A stretch of DNA of 64,000 bases from positions 124,001 through 188,000 of the forward strand of contig NZ_CABPSJ010000009.1 in assembly GCF_902459745.1 (NCBI RefSeq). Direction: 5' to 3'. This document shows, in pieces, positions 46,245 to 55,581 of the stretch. The DNA comes from Pandoraea communis. GTDB taxonomy: Bacteria; Pseudomonadota; Gammaproteobacteria; Burkholderiales; Burkholderiaceae. The first letter of the stretch is position 1, and every line of letters begins with the position of its first letter. Position numbers and translations under genes: made by a program. The notes beneath the pieces were generated by a model. That model was not told the DNA's origin. It did no database searches and saw only the letters and a program-made list of their open reading frames with translations.

Positions 46245-46790
46245 TTACTTGGCCAATTCGGCGTCGATGGCAGCCACGAGACGCGGATCGTCGGCCTTTA
46301 CGTCCGGCGAGAAGCGGGCCACGACCTGACCGTTACGGCCGATCAGGAACTTCTCGAAGTTCCACAGCACATCGGCGGGGTTCTCCCGCTCGACACCAAA
46401 TCCTTTCAGACGCTCACGGAACGGGCCTTCGCCAATGGCCTCGGGTTGTGCCGCGACGAGCGCCGTGTAGAGCGGGTGGCGATCGTCGCCCAACGCTGAG
46501 AGCTTCGCGAACAGCGGGAACGTGACGTTGTATTGCGTCGTGCAGAAATCGAGGATTTCGGCGTCGGTACCCGGCTCCTGACCTTTGAAATTGTTCGCGG
46601 GGAAGGCCAGTACTTCGAGGCCGGCGGCGCGTTTCTCTTCGTACAGACGCTCGAGGCCTTCGTATTGCGGCGTCAGGCCGCACTTCGACGCAACGTTGAC
46701 GACCAGACGCACTTTGCCGGCGTAATCGCCCAGCGTTGCGGTGGCGCCGTCATTGCGATTGACGGCAATGGTTTCGATGTTCGTGCTCAT
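46245..46790 (-). CDS. Glutathione peroxidase family protein
   Basis: 181 aa, thioredoxin-fold peroxidase: the peroxidatic Cys is C37 in NVASKCGLTPQYEGLE, the catalytic Trp is in WNFEKFL, and a second Cys (EILDFCTTQY) may be the resolving residue. The usual FPCNQF block is FPANNF here, so the tetrad Gln position carries Asn. It reduces hydroperoxides, probably with thioredoxin or glutathione. AGGA lies just before the ATG at 46790. Confidence 0.9.
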   Translation of the reverse strand: MSTNIETIAVNRNDGATATLGDYAGKVRLVVNVASKCGLTPQYEGLERLYEEKRAAGLEVLAFPANNFKGQEPGTDAEILDFCTTQYNVTFPLFAKLSALGDDRHPLYTALVAAQPEAIGEGPFRERLKGFGVERENPADVLWNFEKFLIGRNGQVVARFSPDVKADDPRLVAAIDAELAK

Positions 46791-47076
46791 GGGAATTTCC
46801 TGTCTTTGATAGGTCAGGCGAGTGTAGCGCAAGCCCGTGACGCGCGCCGAGGGCGGCAACGCGTCGATGCATAGTCACATCAGGTAGATCTCGCGTGCGC
46901 AGTCCAAAAGGGCGCGTCGATTCGCTACGACCTGCAAGCGGGCTCGGGCTTCGTGTCGCACACGGGTATCGTGCGCGTGCAGCAGCGTTTCTGATTGCCT
47001 GGCACGTTCGGACAGTGCACAGTGCCGGCGGTCGCAGTCATTGACAGGGCTGCGACCGCCGTGAAAGTATCGCGCA

Positions 47077-49239
47077 GTGCCCACCGTTCCCCCCAATTCT
47101 TGTCCGATGTCTTCTCCTTCGTCGTCCCCCGGCACGTTGACTTTCGCGCAGGCGGTTGCGCTGGCGCAATCGCATTGGCAGGCGGGGCAGGCCCCGCAGG
47201 CAGAGGTGTTGTGCCGACGCGTGCTGGAAGTGTCGCCCGAGCATCCCGACGCGCACTATCTGCTGGGCCTGATGGCGCATGCCTATGGCAAGCCTGCCAT
47301 GGCCATCGACCATCTTCGGGTGACTTGCCGGACACCGGATGCGCCTGCGTCCAGTTGGTCGGATCTCGCCGAGATGTGCCGACAGGCGGGGCGTCTCGAC
47401 GAGGCGCTGGCGGCGGCTCGCCGGGCCGTCGAGGTCGATCCGGCGTTCGTTGCCGGATGGAACAACCTGGGAATCGTGTTGCAGGAGACCGGGCAACTCG
47501 AAGAGAGTCTGACATGTCTCACGCGCGTGAGCGAACTGATGCCGGCGTCGGCGGACGCCCAGAACAATCTCGGCAATACCGCGCGTCTGATGGGGCGTCT
47601 GGCCGCCGCCGAGACACACTATCGCCGCGCCCTTGAGTGCGATCCGGAGCGTGCCGACGCGCACAGTAATCTGGCGTCGCTGCTCAGTGCGCAACAGCGC
47701 TTTGCCGAGGCGGAGACGCTGGCGCGCCGCGCCATTGAGCTGGCGCCGCAGTTTGTCGACGCCTACCGCAATCTCGCCAACGTCGAACTCGCGCGAGGCA
47801 ACGTGGCGGCGGCATTGCAGACCGTTGAGGTAATGTCGGCGTTTGCGCCGAAGCATCCTTCGACGCTCGTGGCGCGTGCGCGAATTCTGCGTCTCGTCGG
47901 GCGACTGGACGAAGCGCTGGCGAATGCCCGTGAAGCACTCGTGCTCCTGCCCGAGAGCGCCGATGCGCGGGCAGCGCTCAGCATTGTCGAGGCGGACATC
48001 GCTGCGCGCGAGGCAACGGGCGCCGCTCAGCCCTCCATCGCCAGCCTCCCACCGAACAATGTGCCCGAGTCGCCGGACTTCACCGCCATTTACGAAGCGG
48101 TCGTGGCGCGCGTGCAGGCACAGGACTACGAGCGGGCCGAGGCGATGCTCCGTGACGTCGTGGCGACGGACGCCGCTCCCATGTCCCTGTGGCGACTGCT
48201 CGCGGTCGTGCTGCGTGCGCAGGGAAAGGCACGGGAAGGGCGGGACTTGCTCGATAGGCTCGCACGTCAGGTGCCCGGTGATCTGTCGAACCGCTTCGAC
48301 CTCGCCGAAGCGTTGCTCTTGCTGGGAGACTTCGAGCGCGGCTGGCGTGAGTATCGCTATCGCTACAGCCTTGAACATACCCAGTCCATCGAGCGCAAGG
48401 TCCAACGCCCGCGATGGGACGGTCGTCCGATTCCCGGCCAGACGCTCCTCATTCACGACGAGCAGGGCTTTGGCGACACATTCCAGTTCATGCGTATGGC
48501 CCGTTGGGCACGCGAGCGCAGTCAGGCGCGCGTGATCTTCGAGGTCAATCCCGAGACGTTGTCGATTGCAAAACGTATGTGGGGCGATGACGATATCGTC
48601 GCTCGCGGGACGTTGCCGGTGACGTTCGATCAGCATTGCGAACTGATGAGCTTGCCAATGGCAATGGGCCTGACGCTTGCCGATCTGCCCGGCGACGTGG
48701 CTTATCTCAGCCCCGATGCACAGCGCGTTGCCCATTGGCGCGAAAGGCTCGCAGACGTGCCGAGACCGTGGGTCGCCATGGTGTGGGCCGGACGCCCGGA
48801 GCACGCCAACGACAGCAATCGTTCCATGCCGCTCGAGCAACTCGCCCCGCTGGGCGCGAGCGGGGCGACGTTCCTGTCGATTCAGAAGGGGCCGGCATCG
48901 GCGCAGGCAAATACGCCGCCCGACGGCATGTCGATAATGCCGTTGAGCGATGAAATTCGTGATTTTGAGGACACCGCCGCGATTCTGCATCTCGCCGATT
49001 TGCTGATTTCGGTCGATTCCTCGCCGGTACATCTGGCGGGAGGGATGGGGCGTGCGGTGTGGGTGCTGCTGCCGTTCGTGCCCGATTGGCGCTGGCTGCT
49101 CGATCGGGACGATACGCCTTGGTACCCCGGCATGCGCTTGTTCCGTCAGGAGGCGCGTGCGCAATGGGCGCCTGTCGTCGAGCGCATGGCGCAGGCGCTC
49201 AAGCAGTTCGTGGCCGAGTGGCGCGATGACGCGGCTTGA
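47077..49239 (+). CDS. TPR protein with C-terminal glycosyltransferase-like domain
   Basis: 720 aa from a GTG; an ATG at 47107 is a possible alternative. Residues ~20-310 are successive tetratricopeptide repeats (e.g. WNNLGIVLQETGQLEESL, AQNNLGNTARLMGRLAAAE, AHSNLASLLSAQQRFAEAE). A second helical repeat part spans ~330-420. The last ~280 residues (LLIHDEQGFGDTFQFMRMARW, DLLISVDSSPVHLAGGMGRAVWVLLPFVPDWRWLL) resemble the GT-B-like domain found at the end of many TPR proteins labelled O-GlcNAc-transferase-like or GT9-like. Acceptor and activity are unknown. Overlaps the next gene by 14 nt. Confidence 0.8.
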   Translation: MPTVPPNSCPMSSPSSSPGTLTFAQAVALAQSHWQAGQAPQAEVLCRRVLEVSPEHPDAHYLLGLMAHAYGKPAMAIDHLRVTCRTPDAPASSWSDLAEMCRQAGRLDEALAAARRAVEVDPAFVAGWNNLGIVLQETGQLEESLTCLTRVSELMPASADAQNNLGNTARLMGRLAAAETHYRRALECDPERADAHSNLASLLSAQQRFAEAETLARRAIELAPQFVDAYRNLANVELARGNVAAALQTVEVMSAFAPKHPSTLVARARILRLVGRLDEALANAREALVLLPESADARAALSIVEADIAAREATGAAQPSIASLPPNNVPESPDFTAIYEAVVARVQAQDYERAEAMLRDVVATDAAPMSLWRLLAVVLRAQGKAREGRDLLDRLARQVPGDLSNRFDLAEALLLLGDFERGWREYRYRYSLEHTQSIERKVQRPRWDGRPIPGQTLLIHDEQGFGDTFQFMRMARWARERSQARVIFEVNPETLSIAKRMWGDDDIVARGTLPVTFDQHCELMSLPMAMGLTLADLPGDVAYLSPDAQRVAHWRERLADVPRPWVAMVWAGRPEHANDSNRSMPLEQLAPLGASGATFLSIQKGPASAQANTPPDGMSIMPLSDEIRDFEDTAAILHLADLLISVDSSPVHLAGGMGRAVWVLLPFVPDWRWLLDRDDTPWYPGMRLFRQEARAQWAPVVERMAQALKQFVAEWRDDAA

Positions 49240-50107
49240 TCGAGGCGGTGACGGGCGAGGCGCCGGATCGTGGCGCGTTCTGCTCTGCGGGAGCGTGCTG
49301 GGGCTGGCGTTGCTGGCTTCCGGCTGCGCCAGTCTGGATCGCGACGCGCACGCCGAGTCGCTTGCCAACCCCGCCGGACTGCAACGGGAAGTGCTCGCGG
49401 CCGGCGACTTCCGCCTTACCGTGTTCTCGCGCATCAACCGCACCGATAAACCACTGCGCATCTACATCGAAGGCGACGGTCTTGCCTGGGTCTCGCGCTC
49501 GGAGCCGTCGCTCGATCCGACACCAGTCGCCGCGACCGGTTTGGCGCTTGCTGCGGCTGACCCATCGGCCAATGTCGCCTATCTGGCACGGCCCTGCCAG
49601 TTCACTCCGATGCCGGACAATCCCCGCTGCCAGGTCGCGTACTGGACCGGCAAGCGCTTCGCGCCCGAAGTTGTCGATGCGATGGACGCCGCCATAGGGC
49701 AGTTGGCGGCGCGTGTGCCGGGGCAGCCTGTGGAGCTTGTCGGCTATTCGGGCGGCGGCGCCATTGCCGTGCTAGTGGCGGCCCGCCGGCACGACATCGC
49801 CACCCTGCGCACGGTGGCGGGCAATCTCGACGTCGAGTATGTCAATCGATTGCACCGGGTCTCGCCGATGCCCGCGTCGCGCAATCCCATCGATGTCGCG
49901 CGGCAGGTTGCCGGCATTGCGCAGATCCATTACAGCGGTACGCAGGATGCGGTCGTGCCGCCGGAGGTTGCGCGCCGCTTTGCGTCGGCCGCAGGCGGGA
50001 CGTGCGTGAAGACGCGCGTTGTGAGCGGCCTGGCCCACGACGGCGATTGGGCGCAGCGATGGCGCGAGTTGCTCGCGCAAACGCCGGTTTGCGACGGCCA
50101 TCGGTAA
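49226..50107 (+). CDS. Alpha/beta-hydrolase lipoprotein
   Basis: 293 aa. N-terminal signal with lipobox LLASGC, so a lipoprotein in the cell envelope. The hydrolase core has GYSGGGAIAVLVAARR (nucleophile Ser), a downstream Asp region (HYSGTQDAVVPPEVARRF) and a late His in VSGLAHDGDW. Substrate unknown. The start overlaps the upstream TPR gene, in keeping with co-expression. Confidence 0.8.
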   Translation: MTRLDRGGDGRGAGSWRVLLCGSVLGLALLASGCASLDRDAHAESLANPAGLQREVLAAGDFRLTVFSRINRTDKPLRIYIEGDGLAWVSRSEPSLDPTPVAATGLALAAADPSANVAYLARPCQFTPMPDNPRCQVAYWTGKRFAPEVVDAMDAAIGQLAARVPGQPVELVGYSGGGAIAVLVAARRHDIATLRTVAGNLDVEYVNRLHRVSPMPASRNPIDVARQVAGIAQIHYSGTQDAVVPPEVARRFASAAGGTCVKTRVVSGLAHDGDWAQRWRELLAQTPVCDGHR

Positions 50108-50146
50108 CGGCGCGATGAGGTGGCGAGGGTGGCGAGAGGGACCTCG

Positions 50147-51010
50147 TCAGCTTTCCCGCACCAATGCGGCAATCGCTTGCACGAGCGTGACCTCGCCGCG
50201 TAGCGTATGTTGGCCACCGTCGCGAAACCGGAAGTCATCGTTATTAAAGCCGTCCAGCATTTGAATGCGCGCCGCCGGGTTGCGCATGCCCTGCGCACGG
50301 AACAGCGGGTCCCAACCGGCCCGCGGCACGGCCTCGGCACGAACGTCTCGAGCCAGCGCACGGGCGAGTGCTGCCGCAATGTCGTCGGGCGAGTAGCGAT
50401 CCGGTCCTTCGATTTCCCAGATGCGTTCGTCGGTGAAATGCTCCTGCATGGCGCGCGCGGCGAAATGACCGACGTCGCTCGTCGAGACCATCGGAATTGT
50501 CCGATCCACCGGTTGCAGATAACTCGGTAACTCGCCGCGCTCGCGTGCGGGCGCGATGTCCCATGCGAAGTTCTCCATTAGCCAGGCGGGGCGCAGGAAC
50601 GTTACCGGCAACGAGAGCGACACCATCGCCGTCTCGAACATGTGCAGTGCCGTGAGCAGGCTGGGAGATTCGCAATCCGCGCCGATGCTCGAGAGGCAGA
50701 CCACGCGCTTTGGTCGCGTAGTCGCCAGCGCTTGGCGGATGGCGTCGATCAGATGCCGCGCGTGCGAGAAGTCCGGCTCGGGGTCGGCGTTCGGTGGAAG
50801 CATGACGAATACCGCTTCGCTGTTGCGAAAGGCATTCATGAGCGCACCGACGTCGCCGTTTTCGGCAACCGCGATTTCACTGCCGAGTGTTGCCCATCGA
50901 CTGGATTTGACCGGGTCCTGAACGACAGCCCGCAGTGGCAGACCTGCCGTGAGCAGATCGTGCCCGATGACGCCGCCAACTCGCCCCGTGATGCCCATTA
51001 CGGTGTACAT
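50147..51010 (-). CDS. NmrA-family NAD(P)-binding protein
   Basis: 287 aa, atypical short-chain dehydrogenase fold: the dinucleotide fingerprint is in the first residues (VMGITGRVGGVIGHDLL), followed by RAVVQDP, LPPNADPEPDF, VVCLSSIGADCES and LRPAWLMENFAWD. NmrA-type proteins act as NADPH sensors or reductases. AGGAG lies 6 nt before the ATG at 51010. It lies downstream of the FAD monooxygenase gene on the same strand. Confidence 0.85.
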   Translation of the reverse strand: MYTVMGITGRVGGVIGHDLLTAGLPLRAVVQDPVKSSRWATLGSEIAVAENGDVGALMNAFRNSEAVFVMLPPNADPEPDFSHARHLIDAIRQALATTRPKRVVCLSSIGADCESPSLLTALHMFETAMVSLSLPVTFLRPAWLMENFAWDIAPARERGELPSYLQPVDRTIPMVSTSDVGHFAARAMQEHFTDERIWEIEGPDRYSPDDIAAALARALARDVRAEAVPRAGWDPLFRAQGMRNPAARIQMLDGFNNDDFRFRDGGQHTLRGEVTLVQAIAALVRES

Positions 51011-51067
51011 GGTCACTCCTCGCGCGCAGTAACGTTGCCGTAAAAGTAACACGGGAGAGGCGCCGTC

Positions 51068-52405
51068 TCATAAATGGATGGCGTCGACATCGGGTTGCAC
51101 AGGCGCGTTCGGCAGGGGGCGACGGGCATTGAGCAGCGCGGCCCCTGCGTCGGCCAGCCGAACGGCTTCGCGCGCGCGCTCGCACATGTCGCGCTCGTAC
51201 GCGGCGATGGCTTGCGTCAACGTGCTGCGTCCTAGTGCCACGGCGCGCAGATGTTCGGCCAGTCGCACGGCGTCGCGCAGTGCCGTGTTCGCGCCGAGTC
51301 CGCCCGCGGGACTCATCGTGTGCACGGCATCTCCCAGGCCGGTGATCCCGTCGACCTGCCATGGCAGTGGGGTGGTGGTGCTGCGCACGGACATCGTACG
51401 GATAGTGTCGGGAACCGCGTGCGCAAACAGTGAACGCAGGTGCGGATGCCAGGACTCGGTAAGCGCCTCGATGCGGGCGAGCGGGGCGGGGCCGTGCAAC
51501 TCGTCGTTTGCGCTCGGGGTGCTCAGCAGCTTTTGCGACGGGCCGATGAATGCCCAGTAGAGGTAATCGGATACCGGAGACAGTGGCATCCGGTCGGGGG
51601 CGATGGCGGATGCGGAGGGGGTGTTGCCACCGGGTTGGCGGCGAAACAGCATGGCTTCGATGACGACGGCGAAGCCGTCTGCAAATACCACGGTGCTGCC
51701 TTCCATCACCGTGGCTTCGCCGTGGCCGTCCATCAGTACGAGCAGGGCCGTGGATAGCGGTGTCAGGCCGTAGCAGCAGACATTGCCGGTGTCGCGCGGT
51801 GTCATGCCCGGCAGCACGTATTCGCGCACGCGGGAGTGGCTTCCATCGGCCGCAACGACGAGGCCCGGTGCGCTGCACGATCCGTCTTCGAAGTGGGCGA
51901 TGCGACAGCCGTCGTCCGTGGTCGTCGTACGCGAAAACGACTTGCCGAAGTGCACGCGATCGAGAATGCCGTCCAGCAGAATCTCGCGAAGCGTCTGCCG
52001 ATGCAGACTGAGGTCGCCGGGGATACCCTCCGGCGGCGCCGTTCGGCGAGCGGCGGCAGAGGGGGCGCTGCGCAGACGCGTAGTGGCGTCGGTATCGGTG
52101 TGCGCATCGTGCCAGCTCGGTGGCAGGACGACGTTGGCGTCGTCGAGTTGCGGCGTGACGAAGCGCCCGCCGGTACGTGCCACGGCGGCACGCTGGCGCA
52201 CCCGTTCGACTTGGCCATCGGGCAGGCATTGGGTGAGGGCGTCGAGGCCGTCGGCGTCGATGCGCAGGCGATAGCCCTGGAAACGGGCTGCGGGCGCGTC
52301 GTCGCGTTCGTAGACGTCGAACGAAATCCCCGCGCGGCGGAGCCCCTGAGCGAGGCACAGGCCACCCAGACCCGCGCCGATGATGGTGACATGCAAGGCA
52401 GACAT
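51068..52405 (-). CDS. FAD-dependent monooxygenase (PHBH fold)
   Basis: 445 aa. N-terminal FAD fingerprint VTIIGAGLGGLCLAQGLRRAGISFDVYERD; the conserved DG motif is in VVAADGSHSRVREYVLPG and the second FAD motif in GITGLGDAVHTMSPAGGLGANTALRDAV. It belongs to the group A aromatic/tetracycline-like hydroxylases. Divergent from an AraC regulator gene with an inverted repeat in the 117-bp gap, and followed by the NmrA gene, so the three probably form one inducible system. Confidence 0.87.
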   Translation of the reverse strand: MSALHVTIIGAGLGGLCLAQGLRRAGISFDVYERDDAPAARFQGYRLRIDADGLDALTQCLPDGQVERVRQRAAVARTGGRFVTPQLDDANVVLPPSWHDAHTDTDATTRLRSAPSAAARRTAPPEGIPGDLSLHRQTLREILLDGILDRVHFGKSFSRTTTTDDGCRIAHFEDGSCSAPGLVVAADGSHSRVREYVLPGMTPRDTGNVCCYGLTPLSTALLVLMDGHGEATVMEGSTVVFADGFAVVIEAMLFRRQPGGNTPSASAIAPDRMPLSPVSDYLYWAFIGPSQKLLSTPSANDELHGPAPLARIEALTESWHPHLRSLFAHAVPDTIRTMSVRSTTTPLPWQVDGITGLGDAVHTMSPAGGLGANTALRDAVRLAEHLRAVALGRSTLTQAIAAYERDMCERAREAVRLADAGAALLNARRPLPNAPVQPDVDAIHL

Positions 52406-52482
52406 GATTTCGAATGAGCCGCCCGGAGGCAGCTGGCAGTGGTACTTCGCTCATTGTCTGCGCGCTGTTTGTTGACCTGATA

Positions 52483-52507
52483 ACATTGTTTGGTCATAAA
52501 ACAATGT
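52483..52507. promoter_or_regulatory. Inverted repeat between monooxygenase and AraC genes
   Basis: ACATTGTTT, 7-nt spacer, AAACAATGT: a perfect 9+9 dyad, 15 bp before the AraC start codon. A further CATTGT half-site lies at 52452-52457. A likely operator for the AraC regulator or for both divergent promoters. Confidence 0.6.
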
Positions 52508-52522
52508 AAATCGGACAAAGCG

Positions 52523-53428
52523 ATGAGCCTCGATACGCGGAAGCCCCAACCCGATGCACCTCTGATGTCGCTTGCCGAGTCGCCGTTCGCCAAATATCGG
52601 CCGAATGACCGGCCCGACGGCCCGCCGGTGTGGGCGTTTGGCGGGCACGAACACGATCGCAGTCTGTTCCGGATCGGGACGCGCGAGCTGGACTGGCATT
52701 CCCATGTGCGCGGTCAGCTGTTTTGCATCCACTCGGGTCTGGTGCATGTCCATACGCCGTTTGGCGCGTGGGTGTTGCCCCCTTATCGAGCGGGGTGGAT
52801 TCCGCCGGAAGTCACGCATCGTGTGTCGCTCACCGGCGTGGTCAGTGGATGGATCGTGCTCGTCGCGCCCTACGCGGCGACGGCGTTGCCGTCGGCACCT
52901 TGTGTGGTGGGGGTATCGGAGTTGCTGGAGGCGCTGGTCAAGCGGGCGGTGTCGTGGGCGTTGCGCGACGTATTGACGGAAGACGAGATGCGGCTCGCGC
53001 AGGTGCTGGTCGACGAGATTCAGCGCGCGCCGGCAGAGCCGCTCGGTTTGCCAATGCCGACCGACGCACGTGTGCTGCGCGTGGCTCGCGCTGTGCTCGA
53101 CGATCTGGGCGGACATACGTCGCTCGAGGCGATGGCGCAGCGCGCAGGCGTTTCGTCGCGCACCGCCAGAAGGCTTTTCGTCGCGGAGACGGGAATGGGT
53201 TTCACCCAGTGGCGGCAGCAGGCGAGACTGGTGAGCGCCCTTGACCGGCTGGCCAAGGGGGAACCGGTCGGCACGATCGCCGATTCGCTCGGGTACTCCA
53301 CGCCCAGCAACTTTATCGCCATGTTCCGTCGCGCGTTCGGCAAGTCGCCGGGACGTTATTTTCGGCAGGTGGGGCCGCTCAAACATCTGCACGAGGCGGA
53401 TGAGGCGGATCGGGCGGAGATGGCATGA
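52523..53428 (+). CDS. AraC-family regulator with N-terminal cupin
   Basis: 301 aa. An N-terminal cupin-like sensor ([46 protein letters not shown]) and a C-terminal double HTH ([71 protein letters not shown]). The histidines in the cupin (WHSH, THRV) are typical of the RmlC-like AraC sensors. An in-frame ATG 33 bases upstream is less likely, as it would put the dyad inside the gene. Probably activates the divergent FAD monooxygenase operon. Overlaps the next gene by 4 nt. Confidence 0.86.
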   Translation: MSLDTRKPQPDAPLMSLAESPFAKYRPNDRPDGPPVWAFGGHEHDRSLFRIGTRELDWHSHVRGQLFCIHSGLVHVHTPFGAWVLPPYRAGWIPPEVTHRVSLTGVVSGWIVLVAPYAATALPSAPCVVGVSELLEALVKRAVSWALRDVLTEDEMRLAQVLVDEIQRAPAEPLGLPMPTDARVLRVARAVLDDLGGHTSLEAMAQRAGVSSRTARRLFVAETGMGFTQWRQQARLVSALDRLAKGEPVGTIADSLGYSTPSNFIAMFRRAFGKSPGRYFRQVGPLKHLHEADEADRAEMA

Positions 53429-54546
53429 GCGCGCCGCATACGGGTTCGCCGCGAAGCGTTGACACGCTGGTTATCGGCGGCGGGCAGTCAGCGTTGGCGA
53501 CGGCATATTTCCTGCGTCGCTGGCAGGTCGACTACGTGGTTCTGGACGATCAGACCTCTGCCGGGGGCGCGTGGCAGCGCGCGTGGCCGTCGCTGCAACT
53601 CTTTTCCCCCGCGCAATGGAGTTCGCTGCCGGGGTGGCCGATGCCGGGTGGTGAGCGGCACTATCCGACGCGCGACGAAGTCGTGACGTACCTGCGCGCG
53701 TACGAGGCGCGTTATGGGGTGCCGGTGCAACGCCCTGTGAAGGTCACAGCGGTTCTCGCGCAAAGCGACGGGCTGAGGGTGCAGACCGACAGCGGCGATT
53801 GGCTGGCGCGCACGGTGATCAGCGCGACGGGATCGTGGCGATCGCCGTATGTGCCGGCATATGAGGGACATGCATCGTTCCGCGGCCGTCAGATGCACTC
53901 GGCCGACTATCGCGGCGCGCATGAGTTGCAGGGGTTGCGAGTGCTGGTGGTTGGCGGAGGGAATTCAGGGGCGCAGATTTACGCTGAGGTGTCGCGCGTG
54001 AGCGAGGCAACCTGGGTCACGCTCGCGCCGCCGTCCTACTTACCGGACGACGTAGACGGCCGCATACTTTTCGAGCGAGCTACGGCGCGCTGGCAGGCCG
54101 CTCAGCGAGGCTTGCCCGATCCGTATCCGGACAACGGGCTCGGGCATATCGTGATGGTGCCGCCGGTGTTGGCGGCCCGCGCGCGAGGTGACTTGCATGC
54201 GGTACGTCCGTTCGCGCGGTTCGTCGAAGACGGCGTGATGTGGCCGGACGGCACGCAGTCGCGGGTCGATGTCGTTATCTGGTGCACGGGTTTTCGTCCG
54301 GCGCTGGCACATTTGGATGCGCTGCGGATCACGGAAGCCGACGGACGGATTCGCGTGTCGGGCACGCGTGCCGTCGCGCAGCCCCGGTTGTGGCTCGTCG
54401 GATACGGGGAGTGGACGGGATACGCCTCGGCGACGCTGATCGGCGTGACACGCAGCGCCCGCGCGACAGCCCAGGAAGTCGTGGCGTTCCTCGGCGAGCG
54501 AGAGGCGGAGACTATGCAGAATCGAAAGAGTGGGGAGGCGGGATAG
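53425..54546 (+). CDS. FMO/ArsO-like flavin monooxygenase or oxidoreductase
   Basis: 373 aa with two dinucleotide folds: FAD fingerprint [19 protein letters not shown] and NADPH fingerprint [19 protein letters not shown], then WCTGFRPAL near the C-terminus. The order and length match small flavin-containing monooxygenases such as ArsO. No arsenic gene is adjacent, so the substrate is open. ATGA overlap with the AraC gene upstream. Last intact gene before the degraded mobile region. Confidence 0.85.
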   Translation: MSAPHTGSPRSVDTLVIGGGQSALATAYFLRRWQVDYVVLDDQTSAGGAWQRAWPSLQLFSPAQWSSLPGWPMPGGERHYPTRDEVVTYLRAYEARYGVPVQRPVKVTAVLAQSDGLRVQTDSGDWLARTVISATGSWRSPYVPAYEGHASFRGRQMHSADYRGAHELQGLRVLVVGGGNSGAQIYAEVSRVSEATWVTLAPPSYLPDDVDGRILFERATARWQAAQRGLPDPYPDNGLGHIVMVPPVLAARARGDLHAVRPFARFVEDGVMWPDGTQSRVDVVIWCTGFRPALAHLDALRITEADGRIRVSGTRAVAQPRLWLVGYGEWTGYASATLIGVTRSARATAQEVVAFLGEREAETMQNRKSGEAG

Positions 54547-54743
54547 AACGGGCTTATACGGTCTTGTTACGAGACGAGCCCTTGTATCGTAGGGCGACGT
54601 CGGTGCTTACTTGGCTGCGGAATTCAGTACGAAGTACCGAGGTGGCAGCGTGCGTTGCGGAGCGTGTGAGGGCTGGTGTTCGTGAGTTTCGGTGTACACG
54701 GTGCAGGCGCAGCCGGTTGACTTGGCAACGGCGAAATCGCTGC

Positions 54744-55073
54744 AAACGGGAACGCATCAACGCCGCGTGTGAGGCGGTGCTAGCCACGTTGAAAGCGCCA
54801 TACCCACCCAGCGAGGTGGGCACGTGGGAGCGGCAACGTCAAGAAGCACGGGCCTTCGCCGATGAGGCGTCTGCGCCGACACCGTTGCTCATCGTGATCG
54901 CGCAGGCAGCCGGACGGACGGTAGCGGCGTTGGCTGCGATGGTGCAGCAGCGCGCGAGCGCCTGGGAGGCGGCAGCAGGCGAGGTGATTGGCACGCGCAT
55001 CTCGCTAACGGCGCAGATCGAGGCGGCGACCAGTACGGATGAAGTGCAGGCGGTGGTGTGGCCGTCCACATAG
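54744..55073 (+). pseudogene. Phage tail-fibre assembly protein, C-terminal fragment
   Basis: An open stretch of ~110 codons beginning KRERINAACEAVLATLKAPY and containing WERQRQEARAFADEASAPTPLL, IAQAAGRTVAALAAMVQQ and IGTRISLTAQIEAA. This matches my memory of the C-terminal domain of phage tail-fibre assembly or DUF4376-type proteins (RDRINA...YPxxEVxxWxKQxxEA...). The N-terminal two thirds are absent: upstream sequence to 54547 has no start or related frame. A lone prophage remnant followed by its own terminator. Confidence 0.6.
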
Positions 55074-55106
55074 GCAAACGGAACGTAACGACCGAAACAC
55101 GACAAC

Positions 55107-55131
55107 AACGGCCGCCACGAGCGGCTGTTTT
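55107..55131 (+). terminator. Terminator after the phage fragment
   Basis: AAC-G-GCCGC, loop CACGA, GCGGC-T-GTTTT: a short GC stem with flanking A/T pairing and a T run, 34 bp after the phage fragment stop codon. Confidence 0.6.
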
Positions 55132-55581
55132 GATGTGAGGGGGACATGGCTTGCCTGAGTTTGCCGCAGGTGGTGGCGTCGTGTCGAGCATCTCCGCAGC
55201 CATCGCCAACGCGTTCGCTTTCGCCGTGAAGCCTGCCGGCCCGCAAAGGCTTCAGTATCAAGAAAACTCCACTTTTTAGCTCGTCGGCCTTTGGCGGAGT
55301 GTGGGAGATTGCCGACAGATGTCGAGTTTCGGCGGGTATTCAAACAAAAGCCCCTCTTCTTCAAAGGATCGTTGTTCGCCTTCCTCATATTTTGGCGGCA
55401 TGAGTGGGCAGGTGTGTGCTGGGCGACAATGCGCCGGGGCACGAGAGACTGCTCATATATTTCTCTCAATTTATAGGGCAGGTCACTCATGAATAAGAAT
55501 CGGTTCCGCAAAGTCCTCTGCATCATCGGGCGGGAAAAACTCGCCACCAATCAAAGCACTACTCCGGGAGGGCGGAACCCT
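55132..55581. other. 450-bp gap without a supported gene
   Basis: One frame from about 55142 to 55280 reads like a protein tail (EFAAGGGVVSSISAAIANAF then QRLQYQENSTF) but has no start or SD; it may be another phage remnant. The rest is AT-richer and presumably holds the promoter of the esterase gene. No repeat or RNA was recognised. Confidence 0.35.
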
